Shown in pieces: positions 58,795 to 64,000 of a stretch of 64,000 nucleotides of DNA (positions are counted from its first letter, which is position 1; each line of letters starts with the position of its first letter). The notes under the pieces were generated by a model that was not told where the DNA came from, did not search any database, and worked only from the letters and a program-made list of their open reading frames with translations. Source of the stretch: Stictocephala bisonia (Eukaryota > Arthropoda > Insecta > Hemiptera > Membracidae); assembly GCA_035578905.1 (NCBI GenBank), contig JAQJVL010000173.1:372001-436000 (forward strand), given 5' to 3'. The translations under genes were made by a program, and so were the position numbers.

Positions 58795-60290
58795 TTACTT
58801 TTTTACTGATAGAAATAGAAAGGATGTTCCAGTATTGGAAATAAATTGAATTTTCTTTAGATGCGCTTAATGCTGGAATGAAATCAAGATTCGAAAAGAC
58901 GACGGTGACTTTTTATTAGTTTTTCAAACTTAATTGAATAAGGGGTGAACCTGAAAACCTTTTCGGGGACGATAGGTCTCCATGCGAGGCTATGCTTATT
59001 AATATTTTATTTTTTATTTATAAAATACGGGCTTGCATAAAAGAAACTGCTCAGCAATGTAAGTTTTTAAATATAGAAAACCTTATTTGGTCAGCTGATA
59101 TGCAATACTGTTTTGATCTATCAACGTTCCGGTCAGCTGTTTCTGCAGTTATCTACTATTTATGTTTACCATTATGCGTAGGCCTATAGCAAAATCAGTT
59201 ATTTCCAACTAGCGAAGCAGCCTACTCAACGTAGAAAAGCGAACGAGGGCTTGTTTTTGCGTCTTATTATCTATAACAATAAAAGTGAAAGGGACTCTGA
59301 CTGATCGCGATATCTGACTATAATGAACCTCATGTAACTATAATGTCTGGAGCTCTGAAATTTGGAACATTGCTTCGGATAGACCCTTAGACACGTACTT
59401 AGAAAGGGTTTCCGAAAAATGCCATTCATATCTCCGTTATTTAGGAACAGATTTCAACAAACAGACTTATTTAATTTAAAATAAAATTTGTAAAGAAAGT
59501 TGTTCTTGTTGTAATATTTTTAAATTCATGGTTTTTATTTATTGCAATTCAAAAACTGTATATGGCCACCATTTTGTTTCGTATGCTTCAAAAATTTTGT
59601 GGATTTTTTCAAAAGTTTAACCTTTGATATAACACTTAGTTCAGTATACGTTAATAGAACACTGGGGTCTCTTGGACCCCAATGTAATTTTGTTGATATT
59701 TACCATTCTGATATGTAAATTTTTTTTTAATTTTTGGTTTACCCCTTTTACAGGTTTATGTAAACGAGCTGAAAGGTTATTTAGTAAAAAACAAAAAAAA
59801 TTATAAAACTGTAGCAGCTTTTTTACAAAAGACATAAATTGTTTTACATAAAAATGCATTATTTCATATGACAAATTTTAATTAAGAAATTTTTTAAACA
59901 GGAATTAATCATCTTATGTTTTTTTTATAGAACATAAACCAAGGAATAACTTAGTTTCATAGTTAATGTGCAAGTATTTAAGGGTTTTCTTATAATACCA
60001 CCAAAAAGTCATATTTTTCTGTAAGAATTACCTATATGCTGATACAATATTGATATACCGACCGATGAAATAGGCATAAAGTAAAACAACTAAACATGAA
60101 ACCACAAATTTTATTTATAAACTGTTAACTGCATGGGTATATTCAAAATTAAGAAGTTAATGTGACAATTTTTTTGAATTATTGAAAAATTGGTGAAAAA
60201 AATACGCACGTTAATATAACACTGGGGTTCAGCAGACCCCACAGCAAGTTGTTTACTCTGCAGGTATACCAGTAGACCAGTGTCGATAAT
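58795..60290. other. AT-rich spacer with two related GGGGTC hairpins
   Basis: ACACTGGGGTCTCTTGGACC at 59660 and ACACTGGGGTTCAGCAGACC at 60220 are similar short hairpins (GGGGTC paired with GACCCC) embedded in similar TTAATA context. They are probably ends of an unclassified element. No gene is supported. Confidence 0.35.
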
Positions 60291-60295
60291 TTTTG

Positions 60296-61810
60296 AAACC
60301 AAGTTTTTTGTTTTTTATTTTTATTTATTTTTTTAAATTTTTTTCTACGAAATTTGGTGAAAACTTACCTTTTTATGTCCCAAATACACTGTAATTTATT
60401 TGATTTAAAATATTTATTTTTTCACCTTATTTTGACTTAATATCAAAAAAGCACCCTAATTTTCAATCGAAAATTCTCGTGTCAAAATATTAGCTTTTTC
60501 TAAAAAGTCGGTGTGCATTTTGTTCGTTGAAATCTCTACTTTGTGATGGTTAAAAAAAAAAAAAACATTACAATAGTAAATGTTCTCAGAAAATGCAAAA
60601 AATCTAAATAAACTATCTAACAAGTTATCTAGAATATTACATAAGGTAGGGTCCACGAGGTAGATGCGCAGTCGATTTCTGACGTCATCGGTTCGAATTA
60701 TGGTCACGTTCAGCGCTGGTCAACACTGCCAACGGTGGTGGAAAATATCAGTGGTTTACTTACCATTCATCACACTGCAAAACTAAAAAGAAAAGTAGCG
60801 ATTTTCCGTTTGCTTATTCTTTTTATTGTCTTATGAACTTGGCCAATTACTTACACATTGTAAAAGTGTTCATAATCATTAGATTAATCCTCAGACATTT
60901 ATTACATATACGCATTACATGTGTAACGATCAGACCCGTACTCATTTCATTGCTGTCCTTGAACCTGTTCACTCTGAAACCAGCTGTTTTCAAACTGTGG
61001 ATATTTTCAATTTTAAATATCAGTTTGACATTTGGATCAAATTGTAAACAAAAGGGATCAGCTGGTTTTGGACCGATGACGTCACAAACCTGCGCGTGGA
61101 CCCTACCTTATGTAATATTCTAGATACCTTGGTAGGGCCCAGACCCTCCTAGCTCCTTCCCCACTTCTCTATGAAATACCCTTCAATGGGCTAAAATTTT
61201 CCGAAGGTCACTCAGGTATATGAATTATCTTATATCAGCAATAAATAGGCATCTACAAATATTATTTAAAGACGATTATACAACTTTCTCGAAATATTGT
61301 AGATGTCTTAATAATTATTAAATTTATGAACTAATTTGTTTGTTATTTACAGTAGTATATTTCGATTTACAATTTTTTCGGTTATCAATGTAGTATGGAA
61401 TTTTACGTTTTTTGAATAATTAAAGTGTACATTTTAATAAATAGCTCAAAATTGTACATGATGATAAAAAAATTTTTTTGAATTAGAGTTTATTTAGATT
61501 TTTTGCATTTTCTGAGAACATTTACTATTGTAATGTATATTTTTTTTAACCATCACAAAGTAGAGATTTCACCGAACAAAAAACACACCGACTTTTTAGA
61601 AAAAGCTAATATTTTGACACGAGAATTTTGGATTGAAAATTATGGTGCTTTTTTGATATTAAGTCAAAATAAGGTGAAAAAATAAATATTTGAAATCAAA
61701 TAAATTACAGTGTATTTGGGACATAAAAAGGTAAGTTTTCACCAAATTTCGTAGAAAAAATTTTTTATTTGAAAAAAATAAAAATAAAAGACCAAAAACT
61801 TGGTTTTTTG
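60296..61810. repeat. Long inverted-repeat element with paired CRE sites
   Basis: AAACCAAGTTTTTT at the left pairs with AAAAAACTTGGTTT at the right end. The arms run through TTTTAGAAAAAGCTAATATT and AATATTACATAAGGTAGGGT and their complements. TGACGTCA occurs in both arms (60680-60687, 61077-61084). The right arm is interrupted by about 365 bp (61126-61490) absent from the left arm. The mirrored frames (60456-60707 minus, 61503-61685 plus) share the peptide HTDFLEKANILTRE only because the arms are copies; neither looks like a gene. Confidence 0.65.
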
Positions 61811-62266
61811 AATTTTTCACATCAATTTTGAGGTTATGTAAAATAATTGTTCATATAACAGTTGTAGATCTTTTTATTACCTACAACTTTGCCATTTAAC
61901 TTTTTTTCATAGGACTTGTAGTTTTACCGGAAATCAAGATAAACCATTTTTTACCCTTAAACCCCCCCCTCTAACTTCCCGAACTTAGATCGCCCGTAAT
62001 TTATTTTTCCTTTCATTTTTATCATATTCCCCTCCTTTTCTAATAGGTTTCATCCTACTACTATTTTTTTTCACTTTTTACCATTTTTGAAGGCTTCGAC
62101 CCTGGTCTACAGTAGCAGTCTGACAGTTGGCGGAAATAGTGCAAACTAATCCCAGTATTAACTTAATTTACATAGAAGTGAAATATCCTTATCATCTAAC
62201 ACCCGAGAGTTCCTTAACGAAGGGGTGGGATTGGGCTAGGTTGGGTGTGGATTTGGCTCAAGGAAT

Positions 62267-62695
62267 TCATTTAGGCAATAGAAGCACTTTTTTAGAAAAA
62301 AAACATTTTAACTCGCTCTTGAATTTGTTTACATTTGATATAGATCTTAGATTACTTGGCAGGTTTTGGTACATTTTCCTGCCCATATACTCTGGTTTTT
62401 GTTCATATAATTTAAGTCTGTGTTGTTCAGAAAAGTTATATTTATGCCTATTATTGTAAATATGAGTTGTATTTATATATTCAGGTAAATATGTCGTTGC
62501 ATACATAGCTATTTCAAAAATAAAGATACTTGGAACAGTTAAAATTTCGGATGCGATAAAATGCTCCCTACAGTGCTCCCTAGGCTTCAGCCCCAACATT
62601 GCTCGCAGTGCCCTTTTTTGCCAAGTGAAGAATATCTGTTTCTTAATATTCTTAATATAAATATTTATTAATAATTTAGAGCGTGACAACAACAC
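62267..62695 (-). pseudogene. Non-LTR retrotransposon fragment (RT C-terminal region)
   Basis: A 142-codon frame reads FFTWQKRALRAMLGLKPREH, CREHFIASEILTVPSIFIFE, YATTYLPEY, RLKLYEQKPEYMGRKMYQNL, then PSNLRSISNVNKFKSELKCF. This layout (QKRALR ... CRE-F ... LTVPS-I-I-E ... KP-Y-G-K-Y-NLP) is the post-RT region of CR1/L2-like and Jockey-group non-LTR elements, comparable with the C-terminus of the element at 28453. Catalytic motifs are absent because the copy is truncated upstream at about 62700. No internal stop is present within this piece. Confidence 0.65.
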
Positions 62696-62747
62696 GTCAC
62701 ATTAGAACACACATATAGAACAAGAAGGAGTTTTTTGTACGGAAACA

Positions 62748-62857
62748 ATACTTAAATTAACTATTTACATCATACACTCTACTCATACATCATACATAAA
62801 CAATATTATGTATGATGCGATACTTAAATTTACTATTTACATCATACACTCTACTTA
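62748..62857. repeat. Direct 36-bp repeat around a 12-bp hairpin
   Basis: ATACTTAAATTAACTATTTA through CACTCTACT occurs at 62748-62783 and again at 62820-62856. Between them CATCATACATAA pairs exactly with TTATGTATGATG (62788-62817). Confidence 0.7.
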
Positions 62858-63474
62858 CCATATTTAATTACAAATATGATTGCTAATAAACTATAATACG
62901 CACACGTACATGATAGGTATTTTACTATAATCAAAACCCGAGGGACGCTATGATACAATAATAATCAACATACACGAGAGATGTGATTTTGTTCATCAAC
63001 ATATAAGTACTGTATCGTTATCACTGAGGCTAAAAATATCACACACATATTAGGGCGTACATAGGTTGTTTAATTTATTCAGATTTACAAAAAGTTTATT
63101 TTGTTCACCTTGAAGGAAATGTGGTTGATAGTTAATGCTATGTAATTATTTGAGAAATACATACGGAGGTATGTTACGATAATATGTTTTCAATCGTAAT
63201 CTAATAATCATTATCTGTTTGAACATAATATAAGTACGACAATTGCTATAGGCTACTACACATTAGGGCATACATATAGGTTGTTTGAATACAAATCAAA
63301 TTGACAAAAAGCATATTTGTAGTAGGACGACTGCGAGGAAAGGAGTAGGACAATTTCACGCGGCAGAGTGGCCAGCCTGCTGGAGGGGCTGGGAGGAGCC
63401 TGCGGCGGCGAGTGGGCGGGGAAACACGGTGTTGCAGAATCAAACATCACGGGGTTGCGCCACCGGACATTATT

Positions 63475-63790
63475 ACTAGTGATGTGACGAGTCGATTATT
63501 TCTTGACTCGAGTCGAACTCAACTCACGACTATGTCAACTCGAGTTGCAACTCGAGTCAGACTCAACTCGAAACTTCGGCCGTCATCGGGTGAGTTCGGG
63601 TCTGACTCGAAACCGGCCAATGGCATTAGGTTTTGACGAGTTGAGCCAACTCACGTTCAGCCAATAGCGTTTAAGTTTTGCGAGTCAGACTCAACTCGAA
63701 ACTTCGGCCGTCATCGGGCGAGTTCGGGTCTGACTCGAAACCGGCCAATGGCATTAGGTTTTGACGAGTTGAGTTGACTCACAGTCCACA
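63475..63790 (+). repeat. 128-bp tandem repeat rich in GAGTCGA/TCGACTC, possible hAT-like end
   Basis: CGAGTCAGACTCAACTCGAA starts at 63553 and again at 63681, with the following 100 bp nearly identical (CGGCCGTCATCGGG, CTGACTCGAAACCGGCCAAT, GTTTTGACGAGTTGAG). The block opens at 63477 with TAGTGATGTGACGAGTCG, similar to the TAGTGATG starts of some hAT elements. No matching right terminus is seen before the window ends. Confidence 0.6.
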
Positions 63791-64000
63791 GTTCGGCTTT
63801 CTAGGCTCGGACACGAAGCCAGTTCGTGTCTAACTAGATTCGTTTCGTTCAGTTAAACAGTATTGCATTTGCATTACCGAACTAAATTATTGTTAATGAA
63901 ACATATTGATTATATAAAATTATGAGTTACTAATCCCAATATTTTAAATGAGTAAAACTTATATACCAGCAGTATTATAGAATAAATTAACAGATAAAAC

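Noticed and set aside
60456..61685. Mirrored ORFs sharing HTDFLEKANILTRE as a duplicated gene
   Set aside because: Same reason: both are arms of one inverted-repeat element with AT-driven composition.

Overview
The window looks like AT-rich, repeat-dense intergenic and intronic DNA from an arthropod, most likely an insect. The evidence is a TCAGT initiator with a correctly spaced DPE, piggyBac, pogo/Tigger, Helitron and non-LTR remnants, several tRNA-derived SINEs, and exons separated by more than 10 kb. A hemipteran-like large genome is a guess. There are no bacterial-style genes, no operons, no CRISPR array and no rRNA. Most short open frames here are chance frames.

Host-gene signals are few. 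At the left edge, a splice acceptor leads into a reading frame resembling a sugar-transporter exon (26-244, +). At 17.8-18.1 kb a GC-richer patch has an ATG followed ten codons later by GTAAGT (+). At 25.2-25.4 kb a minus-strand first coding exon has an Inr, a DPE at +28, an ATG and a GTAAGT donor; this is the best host gene here. At 35.9 kb a plus-strand exon may start a psq-type helix-turn-helix protein. From 53.0 to 58.8 kb several CpG-rich patches carry TATA/Inr-like signals, short ORFs and an exon with a GTATGT donor. They look like one or more plus-strand gene starts whose bodies lie beyond the window. A broken, unidentified coding stretch lies at 50.15-50.53 kb.

Mobile DNA fills much of the rest. 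Helitrons lie at 3.0-4.2, 6.1-6.35, 12.31-12.63 and 15.83-16.52 kb, plus a more diverged family at 20, 24 and 40.8 kb. pogo/Tigger-like MITEs lie at 8.24-8.70 and 37.0-37.6 kb. A TA-flanked foldback is at 14.88-15.72 kb. A TTAA-flanked piggyBac-like MITE is at 44.95-46.03 kb and a dead piggyBac transposase at 51.9-52.6 kb. Non-LTR fragments are at 28.36-29.85, 38.8-39.58 and 62.27-62.70 kb. SINEs are scattered throughout. Tandem arrays occur at 33.9 kb (36-bp unit), 48.8 kb (66/68-bp units), 17.0 kb (290 bp x2), 57.7 kb (96 bp x2) and 63.55 kb (128 bp x2).

The most unusual theme is a set of long inverted-repeat elements. The largest (27.77-31.51 kb) has about 914-bp arms, a 12-bp target duplication and a 5'-truncated non-LTR element inserted in one arm. 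Several of these palindromes carry a CTGANGA ... hairpin ... GAAA motif resembling the hammerhead ribozyme core known from Penelope-like elements and retrozymes. Some copies fit the canonical core; others have one extra nucleotide before stem II. Whether any are active ribozymes cannot be decided from sequence alone.
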